From JACKDX01 sp964640175 (lineage in GTDB: Bacteria > Myxococcota_A > Polyangia > Polyangiales > GCA-016699535): DNA of 64,000 nucleotides. Below the pieces are notes generated by a model. The model did not search any database. It was not told where the DNA came from and saw nothing but the letters and a program-made list of their open reading frames with translations. The position numbers and the translations under genes were made by a program. The DNA is taken from assembly GCA_964640175.1 (NCBI GenBank), contig CAZXFW010000010.1:38568-102567 (forward strand), in the 5' to 3' direction. Positions 33,629-42,452 of the stretch are shown in pieces (within the stretch, counting starts at the first letter, position 1; each line of letters opens with the position of its first letter).

Positions 33629-35191
33629 TCAGTTGCACTGTGCATGTTTGACGATTCCATCGAAACTGTGTTGCATGTCTTGAAAAATCATGTGGGCATT
33701 GCCTTGGCCATCCAGTGCAAGGGCGGCATCGAGGGTTACATCGGCTGTGCCGGATGCCAACGTGGTTTGCCATTGACCGTGTTTGTTGGTGGCATAATGA
33801 AGGTCACTGTTGGCGATGTATGCAAGATGCACGGCGTCGTTGGCATCGATCGCGATGTCCGCCGCGCCAGAATGTAATGCATCGATGCTGTCGATTTTTG
33901 TGATCACCCAACTTCCAGTTGTGTTGGTGGCGTAGTTGATGGTTTCTTCGGATAGATTCAAAAAGCTCATGTGCAGAAACCCTTCTGAGTCGACTGCCAA
34001 GTTGACTGGATTGGTATCGTATTCAGGCGCTAGCCGGCTTGAGGTTTTTTCGAGCACCGGCGTTTCTGACCAGATATTGCTTTCTTTGAACATGACGCCT
34101 AAATTCCAACCTTCGGAAAATCGGTTGGTGGCGTGTGCGATGTACGTGGTGCCTTGGTATCGCACTAGATCTGCTGACCATGGGTTGTGATCGGCAGGAA
34201 TTGTTTCGGAAGTCCAGACGCCAGTGGCGTTCGTGACGAGCTCGAACGTATCGAAGGGCTCTTCGGGCGGCCTCTCGCGCGTATAAGTAAGGTACACGCC
34301 TGTGTCGTCCACGGCGATGTCACATGACGGTTTGTTGGTGTAGGCTCGGGGCCCTACGACGTGTGCGCTCCAGCCGAGTTTATTAGTCAGGTACGCTATC
34401 GGATATAGTTGGTTGACGTCTTCGACCTGATAACACGCATGGACGTAGCCCTCGGCGTCCAGGGCAAGGTCAATGTAAAAGAGCGCGCCTTGGGGAATAC
34501 CCGGGATGAGTTGGTGCGACCATGCTGCAGTGCCCGTTTTGGTGGCGTAGTGCATTTGGGTGTTAAGAGGAGGCACTATTTCTGTATAAAGGGCAACAAG
34601 CGTGTCTCCGTATGCTGCAATCGCCACGCCGTCGCCTGTAGAAGGTGTATCGTCAATGACGGTGGAGGTGCACTCGAGAGCTGGGAGAGCTGGCGGCGTT
34701 AATGGTTCCGGCTCAGTGTCGGTAGAAGAAGAGGTTGGTGGTTTCGGTTCGCCCACGAAGAGTATGCCGCTTCGCACCAACGTGGCAGTGAATTTCATGC
34801 CGGAAGCCTGGCCACCTCGCGACTCAAAGGGGGCATCGATGTTTGGCGCGGTATACAATGCGGTCTTGTCTGTGACATGGCTGACCTGCAAGGTGACCGA
34901 TGCAGGGGTGGCTGGATCAAAGGTCACATCCGGCACAATTTCATACATCGCCGAATAGCCAATGAACCCTTCTGGAATGGGCGCGTTGATGCGACGCAAA
35001 TAGATGCGGACAGGCGTCGGATGTTGAAGGGAATCCGGTGGAATCGTGATTTCGCCGTCTTCAAGGCGCAATGTTCCGCCCTTAGCCGGAACGATGATGT
35101 CGGAGGTTTCTGTAAGCGGCGGGTTGCCGGTTTCAGTTCCGTTACAGGCGAACACGGTAAGAATGATACATAGCGATAGGAATGGTTTCAT
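33629..35191 (-). CDS. Large putative lipoprotein with propeller-like repeats
   Basis: A 520-residue protein with a signal peptide and lipobox-like TVFACNG (Cys 16), so probably lipid-anchored. A beta-rich N-terminal domain (~35-150) resembles ZU5/uncharacterised extracellular modules. After a Ser/Thr/Pro linker the remainder repeats a pattern such as LALDAEGYVHACYQ, DIAVDDTGVYLTYT, NLAVDSEGFLHMSF and DIAIDANDAVHLAYI, roughly 50-60 residues apart. That suggests a beta-propeller. It overlaps the regulator upstream by four bases. Confidence 0.75.
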   Translation of the reverse strand: MKPFLSLCIILTVFACNGTETGNPPLTETSDIIVPAKGGTLRLEDGEITIPPDSLQHPTPVRIYLRRINAPIPEGFIGYSAMYEIVPDVTFDPATPASVTLQVSHVTDKTALYTAPNIDAPFESRGGQASGMKFTATLVRSGILFVGEPKPPTSSSTDTEPEPLTPPALPALECTSTVIDDTPSTGDGVAIAAYGDTLVALYTEIVPPLNTQMHYATKTGTAAWSHQLIPGIPQGALFYIDLALDAEGYVHACYQVEDVNQLYPIAYLTNKLGWSAHVVGPRAYTNKPSCDIAVDDTGVYLTYTRERPPEEPFDTFELVTNATGVWTSETIPADHNPWSADLVRYQGTTYIAHATNRFSEGWNLGVMFKESNIWSETPVLEKTSSRLAPEYDTNPVNLAVDSEGFLHMSFLNLSEETINYATNTTGSWVITKIDSIDALHSGAADIAIDANDAVHLAYIANSDLHYATNKHGQWQTTLASGTADVTLDAALALDGQGNAHMIFQDMQHSFDGIVKHAQCN

Positions 35192-36030
35192 AACTGCTTT
35201 CTTGAACGCGACATGGGAAACATTTGAAAGTTGATTTGCACCACGCGGTCCGAGTTCGTGTCGGTGACGGAAAGCTCAAGTATTTCCTGACGCAAGGCTT
35301 GGATGCACTCCTTGACGCGGATGAGCATCGCATCGCTTAGGCATACCGTCAGTGAAGAGATATCTCTGTCTTTGGCAGGGATGTCATCGATGGATGCGGC
35401 TGCACGCTGCAGCATGGTGCGATGGTAGTTGCCGATGTGCAGGCCTGTGGTTTCTGGGCCGGTCGATACCACGGCGTCCACCTGACGGAGCTTGCCATGG
35501 CGGTCGCGGCAGAGCATGCCGAGGTCCCACAGTACTTTGAGTGCGGCCTCTGCTTCGGATTTTGTGATCGAGGGGATGAGCTGGCAGGCGATCCAAGCTG
35601 GATCCTCTTGAAAATCTGGGGTCGTGATCAATTCGCGAATCGCAGGAATGTACCACGTGCTGTGATATGCCGCGTGCGTGACATCAAGACGATGGGCTCG
35701 ACGATAGAAACGGCTTGCCACGAGGCGTTGGTAGTGTCCGTCGCGTTCTATAGAATTGCGTGCTTGGGTAAACATCACCATATCGACGAAATACGACTGT
35801 TCGTGCGGGCCCAGCTGGCATCCGCGGGCAAACTTGTGTGCCATGGCAAGCGTCAGGTTGCGCTGGCCATCGATGTAAAGTTTCAAGTAGTTGGGGGAAC
35901 GTAGTCCTGCTCGCTTCGAAAACGCACGATACGAAAACCCGCGAAACTGACGCTTCTTGCTGCTGTAGAACTCACGTAAGTAGACACGTGCATCCAGGTA
36001 TTCAAACACGTTAGGCTCGCCGTCGGCCAT
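35188..36030 (-). CDS. TIGR02147-type regulator
   Basis: About 280 residues from ATG 36030 (a TTG at 36081 extends the frame). The start VFEYLDARVYLREFY, then FSYRAFSKRAGLRSPNYLK and LYIDGQRNLT is the signature of the TIGR02147 (DUF4423) family, with an N-terminal helix-turn-helix. Members occur mostly next to lipoprotein genes in Fibrobacteres and deltaproteobacteria and are thought to regulate them. Its 3' end overlaps the lipoprotein 33629-35191 (ATGA), so the regulator and both lipoproteins form one unit. Confidence 0.82.
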   Translation of the reverse strand: MADGEPNVFEYLDARVYLREFYSSKKRQFRGFSYRAFSKRAGLRSPNYLKLYIDGQRNLTLAMAHKFARGCQLGPHEQSYFVDMVMFTQARNSIERDGHYQRLVASRFYRRAHRLDVTHAAYHSTWYIPAIRELITTPDFQEDPAWIACQLIPSITKSEAEAALKVLWDLGMLCRDRHGKLRQVDAVVSTGPETTGLHIGNYHRTMLQRAAASIDDIPAKDRDISSLTVCLSDAMLIRVKECIQALRQEILELSVTDTNSDRVVQINFQMFPMSRSRKQL

Positions 36031-36094
36031 GGAGACATCGTGGAAGCACTCCGGTAGGAATGCAAGTCGGGTGTTGAACAATGTGTATGCATGA

Positions 36095-36164
36095 GTATAC
36101 GAAAATCAAAAAATCACTAATAATATCAGTGTTATCAATGATATGATTACGTCTTATCGTATAC
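36095..36164. promoter_or_regulatory. Nested inverted repeats upstream of the TIGR02147 gene
   Basis: The AT-rich 70-base region has two nested dyads: GTATACGA (36095-36102) with TCGTATAC (36157-36164), and ATATCA (36123-36128) with TGATAT (36139-36144). They lie between divergent-looking ends near the gene start, so they could be operators for this operon. Confidence 0.5.
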
Positions 36165-36216
36165 GGAGCAGACAGGGATGCCCATCGCTGCGTCCCGGCA
36201 ACGGCCAATTTGCTGC

Positions 36217-38085
36217 TTAGTCTATGAGCTGTCGGATGTTGTGCTCAAGCGCTTCAAGCGTCAGTTCATTGGGCTTGATTGGAGAGCCAATGGTTAGCGT
36301 GATGGTTTTCCAGAATTTTCTTGGAGGACGAATTAACCGAGGGGCATCTTTGCGGCTGAACATGCTGCCCCATAGATTGTTGATAGCCATAGGAACAACG
36401 GTAACGGGATTGCTTTCAACAATTTTAAGAATTCCAGGCTTCAATTCCGATAAATCGCCATCGGAAGTAATTTTGCCTTCGGGGAATATACATACAACTT
36501 CGCCTGCTTTTAGTTCTTCCGAGAGTCGGTCATAGGCCTTCTTGAGTAATTCCGGATCTTCATCGCGCCCGGCAATTGGAATGACGCGAGCCTGTTTCAA
36601 CAGGTAGCTCAATATCGGAATATCTAAAAATTTATAATACATCACAAATCGAGTTGGTCGACGAATCGCTCCAGCGATGATAAGCCAATCCACAAAACTG
36701 ACGTGATTGCACGCTAAGATCACAGCGCCTTCTTTGGGAATGTTTTCGCTGCCTTTCAATTTAGGTCGGTACATCAAGTGAACTAAAATCCAGCTAAGAA
36801 ATCTCAGCGTAAACTCAGGCGCAATGGAGTAGATATACGTAGCCACGACCGCATTGAGGATACAAATGGCTAAAAGTATTTGTGGAAACGTCATTCCTAA
36901 CGAATAAAAAACCAGTATCAGGATGCTTGCGCCAACCATGAATAAAGCGTTCATCACATTGTTTGCGGCGATGACACGAGATCGACTGTCAGGATGGCTG
37001 TGCTCCTGCATCAGTGCATAGAGCGGTACAATAAAGAGGCCGCCGAATACCGATGTGAGAAAGAAATCAAGCAACAAGCGTCGGCCTGTTGAGTTTTCAA
37101 GAAACTGCTGAATGCCGATCAGATGTGTGCCGTTGACGATCCAATCCGGCTTGATCAGACACAAGTCAAATAGAAAGAGTGTCATTCCAAGAGATCCCAA
37201 TGGCACGAGGCCGATTTCGACCCGTTCAAAGGAAAGCTTTTCGCAAATGATAGCCCCAACGCCAATGCCAACAGTGAACATTGCGAGAAACGCGGTGACA
37301 ACCTGTTCGTTTACTCCCAGAAAATTCTTGCAGTAAACTGGAAGAACCGAAAGTATGCTGGCTCCAAAAAACCAAAACCACGAAATGCCGAGAATGGAAT
37401 TGAAGATAGTCTTCTTTTCGTTGAGCAAAAACCACATCTGCGAGAATGAAGGCAATGGGTTCAAAGAAATAACCAACTTAGGATTTCCGATTTCAACGGC
37501 GGGTAACTTGCAACTCGTCACGATGCCGAGGCCTGCGATCACTAATAAGGTTGCCGATACAATCAATGTTGCGTTCGGGCTGGTTACGGCAAGCCCACCC
37601 GCTATCGTGCCAAGTAAAATGGCTAAGAAAGTCCCCAGCTCCACATAGGCGTTACCTTCCACGAGCTTTTCCGATGTTACAATCTGGGGAATCATACTGT
37701 ATTTCATGGGTCCAAAAAAAGTTGATTGAACTCCCATAAAAAACAGCACGCACAACAGTAACCAAAATTGGTCGTATTGGAATCCAATGGCTGCCAATAC
37801 CATAATTCCGAATTCCCACACCTTCGTGTAACGAACCAGTTTTGATTTTTCGAATTTATCTGCGATCTGGCCGGCAATCGGCGAAAACAAAAAGAATGGC
37901 AAAATAAATATCCCGCCCGCAACTGCAACCAGTTTATCGGTTTGTAGGCTGGCAATTGAGATTCCTTTGAAAGTGATCAAAACAAGGAGAGCATTTTTTA
38001 GAAAGTTGTCGTTAAGGGCCCCGAGAAACTGTGTCCAGAAGAGCGGACTAAATTTCTTGTCGCTCACGATCATTTTTATCGACAT
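36217..38085 (-). CDS. MFS transporter fused to PlsC-type acyltransferase
   Basis: A 622-residue fusion. Residues ~1-420 form an MFS transporter of the LplT type (start FWTQFLGALNDNFLKNALL, twelve TM segments). Residues ~435-622 form an acyltransferase with NHVSFVDW (HxxxxD motif) and FPEGKITSDG. LplT imports lysophospholipids and Aas re-acylates them, so the fusion fits phospholipid repair. The third part often found in such fusions, an AMP-ligase domain, is absent. The gene looks more AT-rich than its neighbours, hinting at separate origin. Confidence 0.87.
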   Translation of the reverse strand: MSIKMIVSDKKFSPLFWTQFLGALNDNFLKNALLVLITFKGISIASLQTDKLVAVAGGIFILPFFLFSPIAGQIADKFEKSKLVRYTKVWEFGIMVLAAIGFQYDQFWLLLCVLFFMGVQSTFFGPMKYSMIPQIVTSEKLVEGNAYVELGTFLAILLGTIAGGLAVTSPNATLIVSATLLVIAGLGIVTSCKLPAVEIGNPKLVISLNPLPSFSQMWFLLNEKKTIFNSILGISWFWFFGASILSVLPVYCKNFLGVNEQVVTAFLAMFTVGIGVGAIICEKLSFERVEIGLVPLGSLGMTLFLFDLCLIKPDWIVNGTHLIGIQQFLENSTGRRLLLDFFLTSVFGGLFIVPLYALMQEHSHPDSRSRVIAANNVMNALFMVGASILILVFYSLGMTFPQILLAICILNAVVATYIYSIAPEFTLRFLSWILVHLMYRPKLKGSENIPKEGAVILACNHVSFVDWLIIAGAIRRPTRFVMYYKFLDIPILSYLLKQARVIPIAGRDEDPELLKKAYDRLSEELKAGEVVCIFPEGKITSDGDLSELKPGILKIVESNPVTVVPMAINNLWGSMFSRKDAPRLIRPPRKFWKTITLTIGSPIKPNELTLEALEHNIRQLID

Positions 38086-38156
38086 CTTAACCTATTCTCT
38101 CCATAGCTCTCGTTTGAAAGTACTGTTGTTAACAGCGCTACCTGCTCTTGGCAGCG

Positions 38157-38403
38157 GTGTGGTGGGGACATAGCCTGGCTGGTTAGGTACCACAAGGAGA
38201 TACCCCAATGACAGAACTCGTGACATGAGGACTGTCGTTAGGACAAGTAGCTGGGGCGAGTGAGCGTAGGCATCGTTAAGTCTTGTTGGGCTAGAACCAA
38301 GGCGGTGAAATGCTGAAACACTTTGATGACCTCGCCCGGTCATGGAAGGATTGAGCCCAAGGTCCCGAGGTGTATGGAAAGACACCAAAGCATTTGGCTT
38401 ACC
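38157..38403 (+). mobile_element. Probable 5' fragment of a group II intron
   Basis: The gap between ybhR and the MFS gene (38086-38403) carries no gene. From 38157 the + strand begins GTGTG, matching the GUGYG intron 5' end. It continues with features I associate with domain I of bacterial group II introns: GAACTCGTGACATGAGG, then AGCTGGGGCGAGTGAGCG and TAGGCATCG. No intron-encoded protein or 3' part is seen; the sequence ends at the ybhR stop. Assignment is from memory of intron sequences and a covariance-model check would decide it. Confidence 0.45.
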
Positions 38404-39519
38404 CTATGGAAGCTTGCTCCGTATAAGCATGGTTGCCAAGGTAAGCGTCACAGCTGCGATAAGAGCCATTGGCCACATGTTTGAAAGAATGTCGGTAGGA
38501 GACAAGGCCTTGAGAAAGCTGCCTTGCAGGATGATGAGGAAATGCTTGAGTGGGATGCCCTCAGCCAGCCATTGAAGCACGATGGGCATGTTTTCAATGG
38601 GTGTGGCAAAGCCTGACATGATCACAGTGGGCACCGCGATTGTAAACGTGCCCAAGATGGCCTGCTGCTGGGTTGAGCAAATCGCCGACACCATCAATCC
38701 GATCCCTACTACCGACAAAATAAAGAGAAGCAGGCACAGATAGAGCATCCACAGCGATCCTGTGAAGGGAACATGGAACACCCAGACACCCGCACTCAGC
38801 ATTACAGACGCCAGTACCATGCCCACGCAGAATGCTGGGATTGTCTTGGCAATGATGATCTCAGTGGGTGTACAGGGCGAAACCAGTAGTTGGTCGAACG
38901 TGCCGAGCTCCCGTTCGCGAGCAATTGATAGAGCCGTCACCATCAATGAAACGAGCATGACAAGCATTCCCATCAAACTCGGGACGACAAACCACCTGTA
39001 ATTAAGGTTCGGGTTGAACCAGTGTCGCTCCACGGCCAAGTTGCGTGGCATCTCCGAAGAGCTCATTCTTCGCGCGAACGGGACATTGCCGACGATGGTC
39101 TGCAGATAGCCGAATGTGATTTGGGAAGCGTTGGCCTTGCGGCCATCCAGGATGACCTGCGCTGTGCCGCCTCGCCCAGCTGCAACATCACGCGAGAAGG
39201 TATCAGGAAAGACAACGCCGGCAATTACTGTCTGCTTGTCAATTAGTTCAGCAAGTTCTTTTTCGCTTTCAACTGGATGAATCTTGCGTACGAGATCAGA
39301 AGCTTCGAGTTGTTGCACAACTTCCCACGAGGCTCCGCCTGAGTCGCGATTGAAGATGGCGATGTCGATGCTCTTGACCTCGAGGGTGACGGCGAAGGAG
39401 AAGATAAAAAGCTGAACGATCGGGGGAATGATCAGAATAATTCGGCTCTTTGGATCACGCAAAAGGCAGCGCAACTCCTTCATGATCTGTGCGCGGATGC
39501 GAATCAGGCTTGCTTGCAT
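38404..39519 (-). CDS. ybhR: ABC-2 type permease, YbhR-like
   Basis: A 371-residue permease of the ABC-2 (ABC2_membrane_3) type: an N-terminal TM (IILIIPPIVQLFIFSFAVTL), a ~150-residue extracytoplasmic domain, then five TMs. The sequence RERELGTFDQLLVSPCTPTEIIIAKTIP is the typical coupling region. Paired with the 39523 permease it forms the membrane part of a YbhFSR-like exporter. Three bases separate it from that gene. It is the last gene of the operon and its stop abuts the intron-like fragment. Confidence 0.88.
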   Translation of the reverse strand: MQASLIRIRAQIMKELRCLLRDPKSRIILIIPPIVQLFIFSFAVTLEVKSIDIAIFNRDSGGASWEVVQQLEASDLVRKIHPVESEKELAELIDKQTVIAGVVFPDTFSRDVAAGRGGTAQVILDGRKANASQITFGYLQTIVGNVPFARRMSSSEMPRNLAVERHWFNPNLNYRWFVVPSLMGMLVMLVSLMVTALSIARERELGTFDQLLVSPCTPTEIIIAKTIPAFCVGMVLASVMLSAGVWVFHVPFTGSLWMLYLCLLLFILSVVGIGLMVSAICSTQQQAILGTFTIAVPTVIMSGFATPIENMPIVLQWLAEGIPLKHFLIILQGSFLKALSPTDILSNMWPMALIAAVTLTLATMLIRSKLP

Positions 39520-39522
39520 GTC

Positions 39523-40665
39523 TCAGGCCTCCAGACTTTTGCGCGTTGTCTTGATGACTGCGACGAAAAAAAGCGCGCCAATTAAAGACATCGCGCACAG
39601 TGAAGGGATGAGTAACGACCATACATTGCCGGCGAGAAAGACAGTCTGCAACGCGGAATTGAAATAGCGCGCTGGCACCAAATAGGTTACGTACTGCATC
39701 GCGATGGGCATCGATCTGATCTCAAAGATGAACCCGGACAAGAGGAAAGCAGGCAGAAACCCTGAAAGCAGCGCAACCAGTGCGGCCACAAATTGATTGC
39801 GCGCCAGGGTCGATATCAACAGGCCTTGTCCAAGTGAGGGAACCAAAAAGACCGACGACAGTAGCAGCAAGGTCAGCACCGAACCGCGCAAGGGAACGCC
39901 CAACACAAATACCGCTAGAACAACGCTTACGGCTGTGGCCAGAAGTCCAAGGCCGAAATAGGGCAGCAGTTTACCTATGACGATCTCAAAAACGGTGGCA
40001 GGCGTGGAGAGAAGTCCTTCCATCGTTCCCCGCTCCCATTCGCGCGCCACCACCAGCGCGGTTAGAAGTGTGCCAATGATGGTCATGACGATCGCCAAGG
40101 CGCCTGGCACCAATGCGCGGCGGCTTTCAATCTCGGGATTAAACCAGAAGCGTTGTTGCAGGGCGACGACGGGGGTTACTTGGTTTTGTGCGGCACTATG
40201 CGAAACGCTCCAGTTCATGACCACCCCGCGGGTGTAGTTGGCAACGAAGGTTGCCGTGTTGGGCTGCGTGCCGTCTGTAATGATTTGTACCAGGCCATCT
40301 GAGTAGCCACGGTTTAGCCGTTGTGTGAAATCCTGAGGAATGACGACATATCCGCGTAGATGCCCGGCAATGACTTGCGGCTCGACTTCTCGTCGGTCCC
40401 GTGCCGGAGTGATCGAGAAATAGCGACTAGCTGCGAACGCAGTCGCCAGTGACTGGGCAGCTTCGGAATCAGACTCCAGCACGACGCCGATGCGGACGTT
40501 ACGGATATCCAAAGATATAGCGTAGGCAAATAAAAACAGCATCATGATCGGCAATGCCAAGGCCACGAGCCACGTGGAGGGGTCACGAAAAATCTGCAAC
40601 ATTTCCTTGCGTGCAATGGCTCCCAAGCGTCGGGGGCTGAGCAGTTGAACGTGAGATGAATTCAT
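39523..40665 (-). CDS. ybhS: ABC-2 type permease, YbhS-like
   Basis: A 380-residue permease with the same layout as its neighbour: TM1 (STWLVALALPIMMLFLFAYA), a large extracytoplasmic domain, then a C-terminal bundle. The region AREWERGTMEGLLSTPATVFE is the coupling helix. Its ATG overlaps the ATPase stop (ATGA). Together with YbhR it is expected to form a heterodimer served by YbhF. Confidence 0.88.
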   Translation of the reverse strand: MNSSHVQLLSPRRLGAIARKEMLQIFRDPSTWLVALALPIMMLFLFAYAISLDIRNVRIGVVLESDSEAAQSLATAFAASRYFSITPARDRREVEPQVIAGHLRGYVVIPQDFTQRLNRGYSDGLVQIITDGTQPNTATFVANYTRGVVMNWSVSHSAAQNQVTPVVALQQRFWFNPEIESRRALVPGALAIVMTIIGTLLTALVVAREWERGTMEGLLSTPATVFEIVIGKLLPYFGLGLLATAVSVVLAVFVLGVPLRGSVLTLLLLSSVFLVPSLGQGLLISTLARNQFVAALVALLSGFLPAFLLSGFIFEIRSMPIAMQYVTYLVPARYFNSALQTVFLAGNVWSLLIPSLCAMSLIGALFFVAVIKTTRKSLEA

Positions 40666-42452
40666 GACGCGCCCTCCATTGTGTCCACTTGTTTGATAAG
40701 GTGAATGAAGGCGTCCTCCATAGTCGGTTCATGATCGGTATGCCGAACGGCCTGCCGTTTTAGCGCATCGGGTGTGTCAAGCGCGATCAGTTTTGATCGG
40801 TATATGAGTGCGACTCGATCGCAGTACTCGGCTTCATCCATAAAGTGCGTCGTCACCATGACGGTGACTCCCTTGCGCACCAGTCCATTGATGTGGGTCC
40901 AAAATTCACGGCGCGTGATCGGATCGACCCCGGAGGTGGGCTCATCGAGAAAGAGCACAGGCGGCCGGTGCATCAATGAGCATGCAAGTGCTAAGCGCTG
41001 TTTGTAGCCGAGTGACAGCTCATCTGGAGCAGAGTCAAGAAACCGGGCGAGTTCAAAGGCCTTGATCATTTCATTGATCCGCTGCTGTTTTAGATTGCCT
41101 GTCAGGCCATAGACGCCAGCTGAAAAATCCAGGTTCTGCCGAACGGACATGAGTCCATAGAGGGAAAATTTTTGCGCCATGTAGCCCAGTTTGTTTTTGG
41201 CTTGGCTTGGGGCATGCGCAAGGTTTAGCCCAACGACATGTGCGGATCCTTCTGTGGGAGTCAGCAATCCGCAGAGCATCTTAAACGTTGTCGATTTGCC
41301 AGCTCCATTGGGGCCAAGAAGACCAAAAATCTCACCCTGTTTTACCTCGAAGCTTACATGATCGGTTGCTGTGAAGTCGCCAAACCGGCGCGTCAGATCT
41401 GAACATGACACAGCAATCGCGCTATCAATTTTGACCGGAGTCATTAGCTCGGCGATGACGGAGGTTCCTCCTGGTCCACCTCCCAAGAGATCTACAAACG
41501 CATCTTCGAATCTCGGTGCGACGGCTTCGAGATGAGAATGCACTGTGTTGGCGAACTGATAGGCAGGTTCAACCGCTTCGTCCGCACGTGTTACGAGGCG
41601 GAGTGAGCTTCCTTGAATGACGCCGTCACTGATGGAGGGAAGGTCTAACGCTCGAGATAATATATGTCGGCGGTCACCTTCTGGGTTAACCAGTCGGAAA
41701 CTTCGGCCCGCGAGCCGTTGGGTTAGCACCTCAGGTTTTCCATTGAATTCCAGCTTTCCTTTGTCGAGCAGGAGCACTGATTCACACTGTTCCGCTTCAT
41801 CCAGATAAGCAGTCGACCATAAAACCGCCATCCCTTCGTCTGTCAGTTCGCCGACCATGCGCCACAGATCCAGGCGACTGACGGGATCGACACCGACGCC
41901 CGGTTCATCGAGGAGAAGCACTTGGGGACGCGCCATCAATGCACAGGCCAGTCCAAGTTTTTGCTTCATGCCACCAGACAGCTTGCCTGCGAGACGGTTG
42001 GTGAATGGGCCGAGCTTGGTGAATTCAAGCAGGCGCTCAAAAGCGGACTTACGCTCGGGCGGTGGCAACTCGCGCAACTCGGCATAAAGGTGCAGGTTCT
42101 CCATAACCGATAGATCTTCGTAGAGACCAAAACGCTGCGGCATGTAGCCTACGAGGTGAGCAATTTCGTTCTGCTCGCGAACGGTATCCCTTCCCAGTAC
42201 ATGGATTGAACCTTCGTCCGGCGTCAGTAGGCCTGCTATCAATCGCATGAGTGTTGTTTTGCCTGCACCATCAGGGCCAACTAAACCCGTAAGCCGGCCC
42301 GGTAGGATGTTGGCGGCAATGCCATCCAGTGCAAGCACCCCTGAAAAGCGTTTGACAAGATCAGCCACCCGGACGCTTGGGTTTGTGTCCGCAAATTCCG
42401 ATGTCTGACCGGTGGGTTGCGTGGTGGCTTCGTTCATGGTCCGAGGGCTCAT
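40662..42452 (-). CDS. ybhF: Fused tandem ABC ATPase, YbhF-like
   Basis: A 596-residue protein with two ATP-binding cassettes. The first (~25-245) has Walker A GPDGAGKTT, signature LSGGMKQKLGLA and Walker B VLLLDEPG. The second (~345-565) has GPNGAGKST, LSLGYKQRLALA and VLFLDEPTSG. In the second, the signature is LSLGY instead of LSGGQ, as in YbhF relatives. It energises the YbhS/YbhR permeases. In E. coli YbhFSR is a multidrug/Na+ exporter; the substrate here is not known. It overlaps the adaptor gene by four bases. Confidence 0.92.
   Translation of the reverse strand: MSPRTMNEATTQPTGQTSEFADTNPSVRVADLVKRFSGVLALDGIAANILPGRLTGLVGPDGAGKTTLMRLIAGLLTPDEGSIHVLGRDTVREQNEIAHLVGYMPQRFGLYEDLSVMENLHLYAELRELPPPERKSAFERLLEFTKLGPFTNRLAGKLSGGMKQKLGLACALMARPQVLLLDEPGVGVDPVSRLDLWRMVGELTDEGMAVLWSTAYLDEAEQCESVLLLDKGKLEFNGKPEVLTQRLAGRSFRLVNPEGDRRHILSRALDLPSISDGVIQGSSLRLVTRADEAVEPAYQFANTVHSHLEAVAPRFEDAFVDLLGGGPGGTSVIAELMTPVKIDSAIAVSCSDLTRRFGDFTATDHVSFEVKQGEIFGLLGPNGAGKSTTFKMLCGLLTPTEGSAHVVGLNLAHAPSQAKNKLGYMAQKFSLYGLMSVRQNLDFSAGVYGLTGNLKQQRINEMIKAFELARFLDSAPDELSLGYKQRLALACSLMHRPPVLFLDEPTSGVDPITRREFWTHINGLVRKGVTVMVTTHFMDEAEYCDRVALIYRSKLIALDTPDALKRQAVRHTDHEPTMEDAFIHLIKQVDTMEGAS

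Noticed and set aside
35422..35904. Plus-strand frame of 160 codons opposite the TIGR02147 gene
   Set aside because: The minus strand matches a known family across the whole length.
38092..38388. Minus-strand frame of 98 codons in the gap after the MFS gene
   Set aside because: It lies antisense to the intron-like sequence and shows no protein features.
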